A stretch of 64,000 nucleotides of DNA from Ophiocordyceps camponoti-saundersi (nom. inval.) (lineage: Eukaryota; Ascomycota; Sordariomycetes; Hypocreales; Ophiocordycipitaceae). Location: contig PDHQ01000133.1 of NCBI GenBank assembly GCA_003339415.1, positions 1 to 64,000 of the forward strand. Direction: 5' to 3'. The position numbers and the translations under genes are program-made. The notes beneath the pieces are model-generated. The model made no database searches and was not told the origin of the DNA. It was given only the letters and a program-made list of their open reading frames with translations. Every line of letters starts with the position of its first letter. The stretch's first letter is position 1. Below are positions 38,400 to 51,482 of this stretch, in pieces.

Positions 38400-41300
38400 A
38401 CTTAGCGTTAGCTAGGAGTTTTAATTACTCGGTTTTTAATATAACTTACTTTTTACTAACTTAAAGTTATTAAAGAAATATAAACTTAAGCTATACCTTA
38501 GTAGAATATTAAGGAGGCGTAAGGGGCTCCGTAGTTATAAGCTATCGCTAAAATATCTAAAGATTTTAAGGTTAGATAAGTTATTCCTTAATAAGAATAA
38601 TAAATTAACGCTAACGATAATTACCTTTAATAGTACGCGGCTTACTATTACGCTAGATTTTATTATTACTTTAAGCTTATCTTAGCGATAAGTAACTTTG
38701 CCTAAGCTAGTTATTACTTTAAGCTTATTATAATAATAAATAACCGCTTTATAGCTAACTACTACGCTAAACTTATTATAAGCTACTATACTAATAGTAA
38801 CTCTAAGTAGGACGCGCCTTACTTTAAGTTTTAGTAGCTTTACGCTAAGTAAACTTACGTTACGGGGCTAGCGTTAGTTTACGGTTACTCTTACTAATAA
38901 GGTAGCTAAAAAAGTTAAGGAGTTATTAAATAAGGAAAAAGATAATAATTTAAACTTAGTAAACGTAGATTCTTTCGAAATATAAAGTAAATTATAAATA
39001 AGGCGGGTAAATTAATAATATTATAATTATAGTAATTTACGTAAGATAAAGCTATATTTAGCCTTAGTTAAACTTAAGAGTATTAGCGTAAAGTATATTA
39101 GTAAGCTAGAATTAATATAAGTTAGTATATCGGAGTATTTACTTTATAATTATAGTTACTAATAAGTAGCGGTTAAGCTTTAATTATAGTTTAATATTAA
39201 AAAAGATAAGCTAAGGTAATTCGTAGCGCTATTTAACTAATTAAAAGTATCGAAAGAGTAAATAGTAAATATTCTCTAATCCGGTTTCGTATTAATATAA
39301 AGGGGAGACTATTTCTAATATATACTTATAAAAAAGGAACTTTTTAAGATTAATTTTACCTATATAGAGTTATATAATTATAATATTAATATATTTTAGT
39401 AAATCTTTATATTTCTTAAGCGATTTTATTTTATTAAGGTAAGGCGGGAAATTAGAAGGAAATAAGGTAAGCTTAGAATATTTTATATATAGTTAGTTTT
39501 TAGAGTCCTCTTACTATATTTTCTAATCCTAGTAGAGAAAGTTTATTATAAACTTTTTATTTAAAGGTAATATATTATATCCTATCTACGTTTAAACTTA
39601 ATATATATATTCCTCTAATAGCTACCTAGCTTTTTATTATTTTATTAGTTAATAAGGGGGGAAGCGCGATAAGAATTTTAAGATATTTTTAGAAGCGGTT
39701 TAGATCTTATCTAATATTATTATATCTTCTAAGTAGCGGAGGGTATTAGTCTTCCTTTTATTTAAGTAAAGATTAAGTAAGGGAACCTAAGATTTAGCCT
39801 TAAGGTAATAAATAAGTATAGCTTTATAAGCTTTAAGTATTATTTTAAGGTATTATAACTATTCCGGTCTTAAGGCTCTAGCTAAGCTTAGTAAGTTTCC
39901 GCTTATAAAGGTAATAGTATAGAATATAATAATAATATATATAATAAGTAACCGGATAACTTTTATATAAAGTTTATAAGCTTAGGTAAGAGGGTAATTT
40001 TAGGTAAAAGTAAATAAGAGGGAAAAGGCGAGGTTTTAGCGGAGGAGCTTAGTATATATAATTCGTAAATAGGGTAACTATTATAGCCGCTAATAAATTT
40101 AGACGCTTAGGAGTTTTACCTTAAAAATAAGGTAAACTTAGTAATCCCCTAGTTAGATTAAATCTATTTTTAAAATATATTTTTAGGAAAAATATATAAG
40201 CTTACTTTTCTCTAGCCCGAATTTTATATTATAATTACGCGCTTATTATTCGTATATTACTTATATAGCTTAAAGCTATCTTATAGTTATCTTAAAATTA
40301 AGCCTAACGCTAAGGAGGTTTATATTATTTATAAAACTAATTATTTATATTCCTTCCTTATATATTAGCTAGTTATAGAGCGGGGCTATATATAGAATAA
40401 ATAGGATAGCGGAGAGCGGCGAACTTTAAGAAACTTTAGTTTTAATCTAATACGGTTCCGAAATCTTACTATTAAAGTAAAGTTAGGAGGTATAATTTTA
40501 TAAGTAGCTATTAAGGAAAGCTAGGATTTAGTTTAGGAATCTTAAATACTTAAGTTTAGTAATAAGTTTATTATAATATATAATATTAAATACTCCCTTA
40601 ATATTAAGTTATAAGAAAAACGCTACTTTTTTCCTAGCTTAAGTAGCTTAAATAAGCTTAGTAATTATAAAAATAGCTAGCTTCGTAAACTAATTCCGCC
40701 TATTACTTATTTAGCTTTTAAAGAGAAGTTAGTATAACTTCGTAGCTTTAGTAATTTATTATCTTACTATAATTTCTAAGATTTTACTTAAGTAATATAA
40801 TAAGGATATAAGCTTATAAGTACTTACCTCTTAGTAAGCCTCCGGTTTTTTTCTAAACTTACGTAAGATAATTATAATAGTAAACTATAGCTAAGGCGGG
40901 AAATAACTAAATTATATATACGCTTAGAAAATTATAGCTAGCTAAGTAATAAAAATAAGGTAATATATTTTAAAAAATCTAGCGGGAATATTATCTACTT
41001 TAGCTACCTTTTAGAAAATTATTAACTTAAGCGTTATAGAAATATTAGTCTAAGTAATCTTAATATTAATAAAAAATTTAAGTTTAAGTAGTTTAATATT
41101 AATTAGGGGTATATTATAAAGCTAAGGAAAAAACCGATTAGCTAAAATATTAGCTTTAGCTATATAGCTATTAGCTTAAGATTTATTAATTATCTTTAGC
41201 GTAAAAAGATAAATTAGATTTTAAGGAAGATTATTTTAAATATAAGCTTAACGCTTAATATACTAAAACTTAAAAAGTAAGCTAGTAATAATATAAAGGA

Positions 41301-44022
41301 AAAATCGCTAATAAGTATATTTTACTAAGTTTATAGCTATTTTCTAAGTAAAAGCTATCTCCTAAAGCTATTATTAAAAGAAGTCTAAAAAAAGGGACTT
41401 ATATTTACGCTAAGCTTACTTAGCTACTCGAGTAGCTAAGGCCACGGCTAAGGTAAATTACGCCGCTTTATAAGAATAGGAAAAGGCGATAAATAGTATT
41501 ATCTAGTTAATAATAAGTTATAGTTCTTAATAAAATTAGTTAAAAGTATTATCGATCTTTATTAAGTTAGTAAGAGGGGAAAGTAAGAGGGTAATCTTAG
41601 TTAAGGATTTATAATAAATTAAGTCTAAGTCCGCTTATCTTTATTATAAGCGTAGTATATACGCTATTATAAGTATAAGGATATTAATTATAAGAGATTA
41701 GGGGATATAGTTAAATTTAATAAAATTAAAGTTTAGATTAGTATAATATATATATATAAGTCCGCTATAGCTTAGATTAAGTTTAGCGTATTATTTTTAT
41801 ATTTATAGAAAATTTAAGTATATTCTCCTTTTAAGGTAAGAAGTTAAAATTATAGCTTAGTTATTTTATAAATTAGCTAATCTAAGTTATCGGAAAGCCT
41901 CTTATAATATTCCTAAAGCGGGTAATATAAGTTAAAATTACTAACTAAGATATAGTTAGGGTTTAGAGGAAAATCTTAAAAAATTAAGAGGCTACCGCTA
42001 TAAGGAGTATTAAGGGGAGAGTAGATAAAAATAAACTAAAGTTTAGAATAGAAAATAATACTTATCTAGTCCTCCCTTATTTCCGGGAATTAAGTAAATA
42101 TATTATATCTTTTATAAATATAGATTAAAGTATAGCCGCCGCTATAAACGAGGCGGTAAAGCGAAGTCTTAAGTAGAGGAGGCTCGGCGCTAAGGTAGCT
42201 AATAATTTCCTAAAAAGTAATAATATTATAATCCGATTTACTACTAAATATTAGCTTAGCTAGCTTAGTACGCTTATTTATATTTTAAAAAAGAACTTTT
42301 ATAAATATAAGGAAATAGTTATAATAGTATTAGTTTCTTTACTATAATTTCTTTATAGCTTAATTATAGATCTTATCTAAGTCTAGGCCGGGGCTAAGGT
42401 AATTAATACTTTTACGCTTTTTTAAATAGTAAGGTTAAGTTAAATTAAAAATAAAACTAGTTTATCGATAATTTATATAAGTAAGATACTATTTATATCT
42501 TAAAGGAGGGAGGCACTCCGGGCCCGTTAGATAAAGCGTCTTATTACTTTAAGGGTATTTTTAATTACTTATATTTTAATAGCGGGGCGGCCCCTTTTAA
42601 AGCCTAAAAGTTATCTATATTTTCTTCTAATAATAAACTAGCTTAGGGACGCACTATATATAATAATATTTTTAGTTATTACTAATTTTATTTATTATAA
42701 AATAGATTATAAGCTAGGCTTAGTAAATCTAACTAATTATCTTTTATAGTAAGCTCTCGCCTAATCTTAGTACTTAATAGTAATAAGGTAAAGCCTAAAC
42801 TATATAAAATAGTCCTTATTATAAAAAATATAATAAAATAAGTATCTTTTAATTCTAATATAGTAATTATCCTTATTCTTATAATTAGTCGCTTTATACT
42901 TATTATAAAGCTTAGGGTATTTATATATTTTAGCGATATACCTAAAATAATAATAATTATAATATTACTAGGAGCGGACCGCGTTTAAAAATAGCTCCGT
43001 ATAAAAAATCTAAGTATTAATAGCTAGCTTATTATTATAAAGTTTATTAGTATTAACTAGTAATTTAAAGCTAATAATAACCGCTATTTTAGTAAATTTA
43101 AGCTAGGGCTTAAGCGCTTATAGATAAGCTATAAGTATTTTATTAACTTACGCTATCTTATTAAAAAAGTTATCGCGTTCCCTAATAGCGAGGTTTAAAG
43201 GAAATCTTTTAGTAATAATATTATAAATCTTATTTATAATAGTTACCTTATCGCCGAAAATAAGCATAACCTAGCTTAGGTCTTAAGTAAAAGTAGCTAT
43301 ATCCTTATTAAAAGTAAGTCTAATATCCTTATTATTAAGATAGTATATAGCTAAGTATAAGTTAAAGTAAATAGCGGTATTAATAGCTTATATAATATCG
43401 CGTACTATCCTATTTATAATATTATTTATTATATTCGCTAAGCGAATAATAATTTCCTTCCTATAATATAAGGGAAGTTTTTTTTCTAAGTTATATAATA
43501 AAATTAAAGCTAATATAACTTATACTTATATTTAATATCCTCCTTATTTCGTTATCTTTAAATATAATAATTTACGAAAAGTAATAATAATAATATTTTT
43601 AATTTCCTTATATATAATATAATTAATCTAAGTCTAAATTTAATTTAATTTAAGTTCCCTATAAGCTACTATTATAGCCTAAGCTACGCGGAATACGTTA
43701 GCTAATATAATACTTAATAGTTAATAATATAATTTTTTCTTATTTTTATTAATTAAAACTTATAATAATCCTTAATTATATTTAATATATTTTCTATTAA
43801 AATTAATATTTTTAAACTAGTATATAGATAAATTTAACTTATATTCGGAGCGTATTATAACCTTAGTTCCTCTATAAAAATTTCTTCCTCCTCCGCCGCG
43901 GTTATAATTACCCCTAGCTAGAACTTAGCTAAGCATAGCCTTACTCCGAATTAAATAGCGAATCCGACGCTACTAACGTTTTACCTTTTCCTTTTAGATC
44001 GCGCCTTATATTAAGCGCGTGT
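38400..44022 (-). mobile_element. LINE-type non-LTR retrotransposon, minus strand (approximate ends)
   Basis: The minus strand at about 40,385-40,440 reads TKV-SSPLSAILFILYIAP, matching the TGVPQGSPLSPxLFxLY motif of non-LTR reverse transcriptases. About 40,321-40,345 reads SFINNINLL, the catalytic FxDD box with both Asp codons changed to Asn. About 40,700-40,880 holds an upstream part of the same domain. The 5' part (about 42,900-44,022) matches a plus-strand copy at 57,675-58,800, including an ORF1-like zinc-knuckle segment. ORF1 followed by reverse transcriptase fits Tad1-like fungal LINEs. The 3' end (about 38,400 or lower) is not resolved. Confidence 0.8.
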
Positions 44023-45559
44023 TAAGCTTTTTCCTAATAGTAAATAAATATCCTTAAAACTATATTACTTATTCTTAATTAAAAAAACGCAGGTTAAAGT
44101 TAGCTTAAATTATTAGAGTAAACTTTAAAAGTAAAGTTAGTATAACTTATTATTAGGATAAAGCTATAATTTTTTATTATATAAATATTAGCTACTATTA
44201 GCTTAAAGCTTTTTTTATTTTCTATTATATAGCTTTTAGTTATTACTAACTTAAAATCTTTATATATTATATAAACCTCGCTTATTATAATAAAAATATA
44301 ACTTACTATTATAATAAAATTATAATCTTTTATCTTAAAGCTTTTAATTATATTATTTACTATATCGCTATTTTTATATATTCTTATAATAGTAAAAAAA
44401 ATACTAGCTTTAACGCTTATATTTATTATACCGCTATCTTTAAGTATTTTTATAATTTATATACTTTTAGCTACTTTTAGAATTTAGAGTATAACTATAT
44501 TAATTTAGGCACCTTTAGCTACTTTTATAATTTAAAATATAACTATATTAATTTAAATATTAAAAGATAAGGCTATTTTTAATATTACCTATATTATAAC
44601 TATAAGAGCCTTTACCGCTTTTTATTAAAAGGAAGCGTTTAAATTATTATTAGCTAAGTAGCGAAATCTAATAGCGCGGTAGTTAGAGAGGAGTTAAATA
44701 TAGATAAACAAATAACGGTTTATTATAAGGGATTAAAAAAAGCGATATAAAGCTAATTTTAAAGCTTTTCTTAAATGTTAACGAATAGAATTTTAGTAAG
44801 TTATTTAAGTAGAAAAATTAACTACTTATACTAAAAGAGCTATTAAGTAGATAATAGCTTTAGAGAATTTAAAGAAACTTTTCTTACTTATTTATAATAA
44901 ACTAATTTATATTCTAAATAAGTCCTTAATATAATTAAAGCGGCCCCTTTTTACTAATATTAAAGAAAATAATATATATTTAATAAAAAATATTATTAAA
45001 GCCGCGTTATAAAAAGTATTTTAATCTATAATAATAAATAATATTATTTAACTATTATTAAATAAAGCTATCAAATTAACTCTACGCTAAGTTATAAAAG
45101 TAAATTTTAAGGAGTTTAATTAACTTATATTATAACTTATATTAAACCCCCTTTTATAGCCTTCTAACTAACTATTAATATTTAAGCTATTATTACTATA
45201 ATTAAAAAGGCTTATTATAGCTACTTAGTTTAATAAAAGATTAATTAAAAAAGTAAAGCTATTTAATTAAGGAAATTAGGAGACTAGATTAAATAAAATT
45301 AAGGAAACACCCTTAAGACTAAATAAAGATAGGAGCGAATATAATAAGGAAGTTTAAAGTAATCGGGCTAATTACTATATAAAATACCTTATTTTATAAA
45401 GGGAGTATTAGCGTAAAGGAGCGGATAATAGAAAAGGGGATAGGGGATAAAAAAAAATAAACTTAGTATTATTATTATTAAACTTACTATTAAACGAATA
45501 AAAAAAAATTATAACTATTATTACTCTAATATATAATATTATATAATTTAATTTAATCT
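44023..45559. other. Unassigned RIP-degraded sequence, coding-like around 44,690-45,450
   Basis: The plus strand from 44,690 can be read for long stretches with only TAA or TAG interruptions, ending in lysine- and isoleucine-rich text. No domain was recognised. No partner was found in the window. Confidence 0.45.
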
Positions 45560-46605
45560 TTTAACTTAAGACCGAATAAGGGATTTTAATATTATTTATC
45601 TTATATATTTTATTTTTTATAAGCGCTTAGAATAAGTAATTAATATACTTATTATTAAATTTATAAATAATATTAATATTTTTAATACTAAATATACCTT
45701 TACTTAAGTTTACCGCTAGCTTAAATAAGCTTAGAGTATTTATTATAGCTAAGTAGCAGAGTATAAAATAACCTTTTAGCTATTTAAAAGTAAGCTCCTT
45801 TATTTTATAAAAGCTTACTCCGCTAATATAACTTTATTAGTTTTTAATAAGAATATTATTTAACTTATATAAAAAGTATATAATTTTAAAGTTTAAATTT
45901 ATTATAAACTTTATTTAAAGCTTTACTTTTACTATTTTATAAAGAAGCTTACTTATTAATAGCTAGCTTTAACTAAGCTTACTTTATTTACTTAAAGCTT
46001 TTTACTTTTTTAAATAAAGGAAATTTATATTAAAGTTATTAAGTTTATAATCGCCTTTAGCGCTATAATTTACTTTACTTTAACTTTACTAAGCGGGGAA
46101 CTTAAAAGCTTTATCTTTTAATAGCTAGCTATAACTTAGTTTAAATACCTTTATATTATTTTTAAAGCGTACTAAGTAACCTCTTCTTATTATATTAAGT
46201 CTAAAACTTTTATCCCCCTTATTAATATTTACTTATTTTACCGCGCTACTTATAACTATTAACTCCTTTATAATAAAAAACTTATAGCTTATATTTACTC
46301 CGCTTTTAAGAGAATTACTATATACCTTTACTAATAATATAAAAGTTAGCCTAACTTTACTTATATCCCCTTTAAATCTCTTTAATCTTTTTTTATTATT
46401 ATTTAAGTATAGATTTTAGATATTTTTACTTAGTTTCTTAAAACTTTAAAAGCTTATTTTTAAAAAAAAATAGCTTTATTAAAACTTTAAGGAAAAGAAG
46501 CTTTAAAAATATAGCTAGTTTTTTAAATACCTTATTAATAAATTACCTTAACTAAAACTTAATAACGCTTTATAAATTTATTAAAGCTTTCTAAAATTTC
46601 TTAAT
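45560..46605 (-). repeat. Repeat C, minus-strand arm
   Basis: About 1.05 kb whose complement matches 50,843-55,517 once A4 (51,483-53,342) and the short LTR element (53,437-55,211) are removed from the latter. It supplies the empty-site sequence for A4: at about 45,950-45,980 it reads through CTAGCTATTAATAAGTAAG without a break. The element class is unknown. Confidence 0.75.
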
Positions 46606-47537
46606 AATACCTTAACTTAACTTTATAATAATAAAATTAGCCTTAATAAGTTTTTTTATCTTTATAGTATTTTTATAATTATAACCTCTTATTACTTTTA
46701 TAATAATAAGGAAAATAAGATAATAACTTATTTTACTTTATATTATAAACTAATTACTTATTAAAAGACGCTTTTACTTATATTTTTTATAAGTTTAATT
46801 TAAAATTATAAAAACTTTAATAAAGCTTTTAACTATAAAATTATTATAAGCTTTTTCGCTTTATAATTTATTTACTTATAACGCTTTAACTAATTTAACT
46901 TTTTTATATTATTTTATAATATTTAAGTATATTAAAATATTTAAATATAAAATTTAAGCGCTAAAAATAAATTTTAATATTTTTACTATATAATTACTAT
47001 TATTTATTTACCTTATATTTTACTTTTAACTTTACTCCTTACTTTACTTAGCCTTACTTAGCCCGCTTAGCTTTTTTACCCCTTTTCTTACCCTGCTTTC
47101 CGCTTTATTTTCTATACTTAATAATACCTCTAACTTTTATAAGCTTATTTTTTAAGCTATTATTATCGCTCTTTACTATATATTTAACGCTATTAACGCG
47201 GATTTTATAAGAGAAAATTCTAGTACTCGAATAAGGTTTAGCTTAAGCTTTAACCTTTTTTTTACCGCTTCCTTTATTTTTATCTCCCCCGCTACTCCCT
47301 TATCCTCCTTTATATTATTTACCTCCTCCGCTCCGTTCGCCCTTTTAACTTTATTCGCTTTTTTCTTATTTTCTCTAACTATTACTTAATCTAATTTACT
47401 TTTTAATATTAATATAATAAGAATTAGCGTTTTAGCCGCTACTTTATCTTTTACCCCGCTTTTAACTTTAGCTCTTATTTTAATAAATTTAAGTTAAAAG
47501 TATATTAAATTTTAATAATATTTTTTAAAATATATTC
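46606..47537. other. Unassigned RIP-degraded sequence, pyrimidine-rich to the right
   Basis: T/C-rich on the plus strand between about 47,030 and 47,350, so the minus strand would be rich in Lys, Glu and Gly codons. No domain was recognised. Confidence 0.5.
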
Positions 47538-47551
47538 AAATTAGTTAATTT

Positions 47552-47895
47552 CACCGCCTCGCCTCGCACCGCCCCGCACCGCCCCGCACCGCCCCGCACC
47601 GCCCCGCGCTACGCTGCACCGCCCCGCTCCTTCCGCCCCGTGCCTCACGGACTTTCCTTTTCTCCGCACTCCCCTCCCTACCCCACTTTTCTTATATTAT
47701 TCGAAACCACCCCTAGGCAGCAGGCTTATTATACTACACCACCGCTAGCTACCGCTATGCCCTTATATAAGCGTATAGCAAGCCTTCCCTTTATAGTTAG
47801 GGGGTTTTGCCCTATTTTAGGGGATTTTTCTTACTTAATATATTATAAAAGCTCTAGATATTATAAAGGCCCCTAGCGTATAAATAAATAAATAA
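47552..47895 (+). mobile_element. Unmutated SINE-like retroposon (344 bp)
   Basis: A 14-bp duplication AAATTAGTTAATTT (47,538-47,551 and 47,896-47,909) flanks it. It begins with tandem CACCGCCCCG-type decamers and ends in a TAAA-repeat tail. CA and TG are common in it, unlike the surrounding sequence, so it either inserted after RIP or escaped because it is short. A 78-codon reading frame within it (47,640-47,876) is not convincing as a gene. The second copy at about 49,240-49,583 is the same sequence after RIP. I could not identify polymerase III A and B boxes with confidence, so the class rests on the tail and duplication. Confidence 0.85.
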
Positions 47896-48058
47896 AAATT
47901 AGTTAATTTTAATATAATTTATTATTTTTTAATTAATATTATTTTATATTTAGTTAAAATTATATATTATATTATATATAATAAATTAAAAGTTTTATAT
48001 TTTTAAATATATTTTTAATAAAAACTTTTATAAAAATAATATAATAAGGTTTTTCTAA

Positions 48059-48330
48059 ATAATAATAATAATAATAGTTATTATTATTATAAATATTATT
48101 ATTATTATTATTATTACCTCCCTTATCTCTATTATAAACTCTGCTATTATTATTATAGCTATTATTATCTAAGCTAGCGCCTTTACCCCCGCGCCCCTTA
48201 TTATTACTTTTATTTCCTCCTCCGCGCTTACTATTATTATTACCTCTACTTATAGTTTCACTATTATATTTATTACTGCCGCTATTATTACTATCGCTTC
48301 GCCCCCCTCCCCGCTTTTTACTCCGCTTAT
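48059..48330 (-). repeat. Trinucleotide-rich low-complexity segment
   Basis: ATT and TAA trinucleotide runs are followed by T/C-rich sequence. Read on the minus strand it gives text rich in Gly, Ser, Asn and Arg, as in the disordered part of a Gag or ORF1 protein. No knuckle or other domain was identified. Confidence 0.5.
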
Positions 48331-49239
48331 ACTAATAATTATTTATTTATTTTATATTTTAAGATAAATTAATATTAGTATATAAAACTTTTAAAAAGAA
48401 ATATTAATAATTATAGTAGTAAAAGTAATATTAAAAATAGCTATTAAAATAGCTAACTTTACTAAAGCGCTTACTTAAAGTATTATTATTATTATATTAA
48501 GTTAAAGCTTTAATACTTTATTCTATTTTTATATATTATATAAGTTAACTTAAATTCTTTCTTATTATTTATTATTAGCTATATTTAAAACTTCGCTCCG
48601 CTTCGCTTTATTTTATATTTACTAATAAGCTACTTAGCTATCCTCCTTTACTAATATACCGCGCTATTTTTATTATAATAATATATAATTTCTTTAAATA
48701 TATTTATAATTTAATTAATATCCTAAACTTTAACTTTAACTTTACTTTTAACTTTTAGCTTTACTTATTTTTTAATATTTATATTAAGCTTTAATATAAT
48801 TAAAATAACTAATTAATTATAAGCTTATATACTTTATTAGCTTTATATATAGCTAATATTATATAATATTATTTATTTTATTATTTCTAATATAAAATTT
48901 TATAATTAGCTAGCTAAGCTATATATATAATATAAAAAAAGTTATAAAGCTTATTATAAATAATCTTAAGTATATTTATTATTATTATTTTATTAATATA
49001 GCTATATAACTTTTATTATTTTTCTTTTATTATAAAGATTAAAGGGAAAAGTTAAGGAAAGAGGTTAAAAATATACCTTTTTCTAAAAATAATAAAAAGA
49101 AAAAAAAGAAAAGAAAAAATAAAGTAAAAGAGAAAAAGATATAGCCCCCCCTTTTTTAATTATTAATAGATAATAAAGCGGCTACCTTATTACTTTACTT
49201 TACCCCCCCCCTTAGATTTTCCTTCCCCCGCTTTACGCT
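48331..49239. other. Unassigned RIP-degraded sequence
   Basis: AT-rich, with stops in all frames. A purine-rich stretch lies at about 49,075-49,140. No repeat partner or domain was recognised. Confidence 0.5.
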
Positions 49240-49583
49240 ATATTACCTCGCCTCGCACCGCCCCGTATCGCCCTATATTACCCTATACCGCCTTACGCTA
49301 CGCTATACCGCCCCGCTCCTTCCGCCCTATACTTTATAAACTTTCCTTTCTTTATACTCCCCTCCTTACTTTATTTTCTTATATTATTTAAAATTACTTA
49401 TAAGTAATAAGCTTATTATATTATACCGCTATTAGTTATTATTATATTTTTATATAAGCGTATAATAAGCTTTTCCTTTTATAGTTAAAAAGTTTTATTT
49501 TACTTTAGGGAATTTTTTTTACTTAATATATTATAAAAGCTTTAGATATTATAAAAGCCTTTAATATATAAATAAATAAATAA
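49240..49583 (+). mobile_element. RIP-mutated copy of the SINE-like retroposon
   Basis: Aligns along its length with 47,552-47,895, including the CG-rich decamer start and the TAAA tail. Where the intact copy has CA or TG, this one usually has TA: for example GGGGGTTTTGCCC against AAAAGTTTTATTT. The right edge abuts repeat B exactly at the end of the tail. The left boundary is approximate and no duplication was found. Confidence 0.8.
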
Positions 49584-50832
49584 AACTAATTAATATTTAA
49601 ATTAAAAGCTATAGTTTTATATAAATAAGCGTTAGGATAATTAAAGTATTTTCCTTCCTATTTTAGATTTTATATATAACTTCTTTTAATATATATTAAT
49701 TAGTATAGCGCTACTTATAATAGCTTTTAAGAAAGATATATAGAATCCCCTCTTAGTTTTTAGCTCTTAAAATACCTTAAATACTTTAAACCTTATTATT
49801 ATAGCTTATAAACTTATCGCTTAAGTATAGGAAATATAATAATAAGCTTAAGTTATTATAAATAAAGCGCGCGGTAAATAAAAAATATAAGCTAATAAAA
49901 AATATCGCCTAATAAACTTTATAGTTAGTAATTAGGTATTTCTTAGCTATAAAGGTTTTATAATAACTATACTTATAATAAGACTTAATACTTAATAATT
50001 AAGTCTTTTTATAATTTTTAAAAAATAAAGCTATAGCTATATCCTTAACTTATTAAATAGCTATTAGATAATAAACTTATTTTACGCTAACTACTTTTAA
50101 AAAACTATTATAAATCTTTTACTTAGCTAAGAAATACCCCTTATTAAACTAAAAATTATTAATAATACGCTAAAGTAAAAAGTAAACTAAGTCCTTTAAT
50201 TTTATATTATAAAATAACGCTATTAATTAAAATATTAAATTTACTAGCGTAATTATAACCTAAATAAAATATAGTACCTTATTAAGAATTTTTAATATAT
50301 ACTTATAGCTTTTAAGGACTTTTATAACTATTTCCCTAATATTATCAGCTTACTTATTAATTTCTAACGCTAAATTAAAGCTCTTAAAATAGATTATAAT
50401 TATAAAAATATTAACTAAAATAAAAACGTAATTTCCCTAAGCATATAGCTATATATTAAATATTACTAGCTTTAATAAGTATATTAAGGCCTTTATTAAG
50501 GGGTAGTACTACGCGCTAGCTTTTATAAGAATTTCCTTTAAATATTTCCTAAAGATTTCTAAGAATTTCTAACTATACTTATATAACCTTAGAAACCTTA
50601 TTATAAAATTACCTAGGAAGGACCTTAAGGGAAATTACTAGGAAATATAACCGCTTCTCTATTAGATTTTACTTTACCTTTTCCCGTATTTACTAGCATA
50701 TATTTTTATATATTTTATTAGAATTTTACTTATAAAAGTTTCTCTCTTTTTTCCTTCTTTTCTCTTTAGCTTAGAATCTTTATTTATAAGATTAATATTA
50801 TTATTTACTTAACGTATTTCTAAGCTATAATA
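49584..50832 (+). repeat. Repeat B, copy 2 (about 1.25 kb)
   Basis: Same orientation and extent as 12,633-13,881. It is bordered by the SINE copy on the left and repeat C on the right, which suggests that B is a discrete unit. Confidence 0.75.
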
Positions 50833-51482
50833 TTAAAAAACTTTAAAAAGCTTTAATAAATTTATAAAATAATATTAAGTTTTAATTAAGGCAGTTTATT
50901 AATAAGATACTTAAAAAGTTAATAATATTTTTAAAGCTTTCCTTTTCTTTAATTTTAATAAAGCTATTATTTTATATAAAAATAAGCTTTTAAATTTTTA
51001 AGTAATTAGAAAAAAATATCTAAAGTTTATATTTAGGTAATAAAAAAGGTTTAGAAGAGGTTAAGAGTAATATAAATAAAGCGGGGCTAACTTTTATATT
51101 ATTAGCGAAGATATATAATAATTCTCTTAAAAGCGGAGCGGATATAAGCTATAAGTTTTTTAATATATAAAAGTTCGTATCTATAAGTAGCGTAGTAAGA
51201 TAAGTAAATATTAATAAAAGGGATAAAAATTTTAAACTTTATATAATAAGAAAAGGTAGCTTAATATACCTTAAGAATAATATAAAAGTATTTAAACTAA
51301 GTTATAATTAGCTATTAAAAGATAAGGCTTTTAAGTTCCCCGCTTAGCGGAGTTAGAGTAAAATAAATTATAATATTAAAAGTAATTATAAACTTAAAAA
51401 CTTTAATATAAATTTCCTTTACTTAAAAAAGTAAAAAGCTTTAAGTAGATAATATAAAACTTATTAAAGCTAGCTATTAATA

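Noticed and set aside
47640..47876. A 78-codon plus-strand reading frame starting at an ATG-poor GC patch
   Set aside because: It lies wholly inside the intact SINE-like element, has a low-complexity composition, starts at GTG-like sequence context and is destroyed in the second copy. It is open only because this element escaped RIP.
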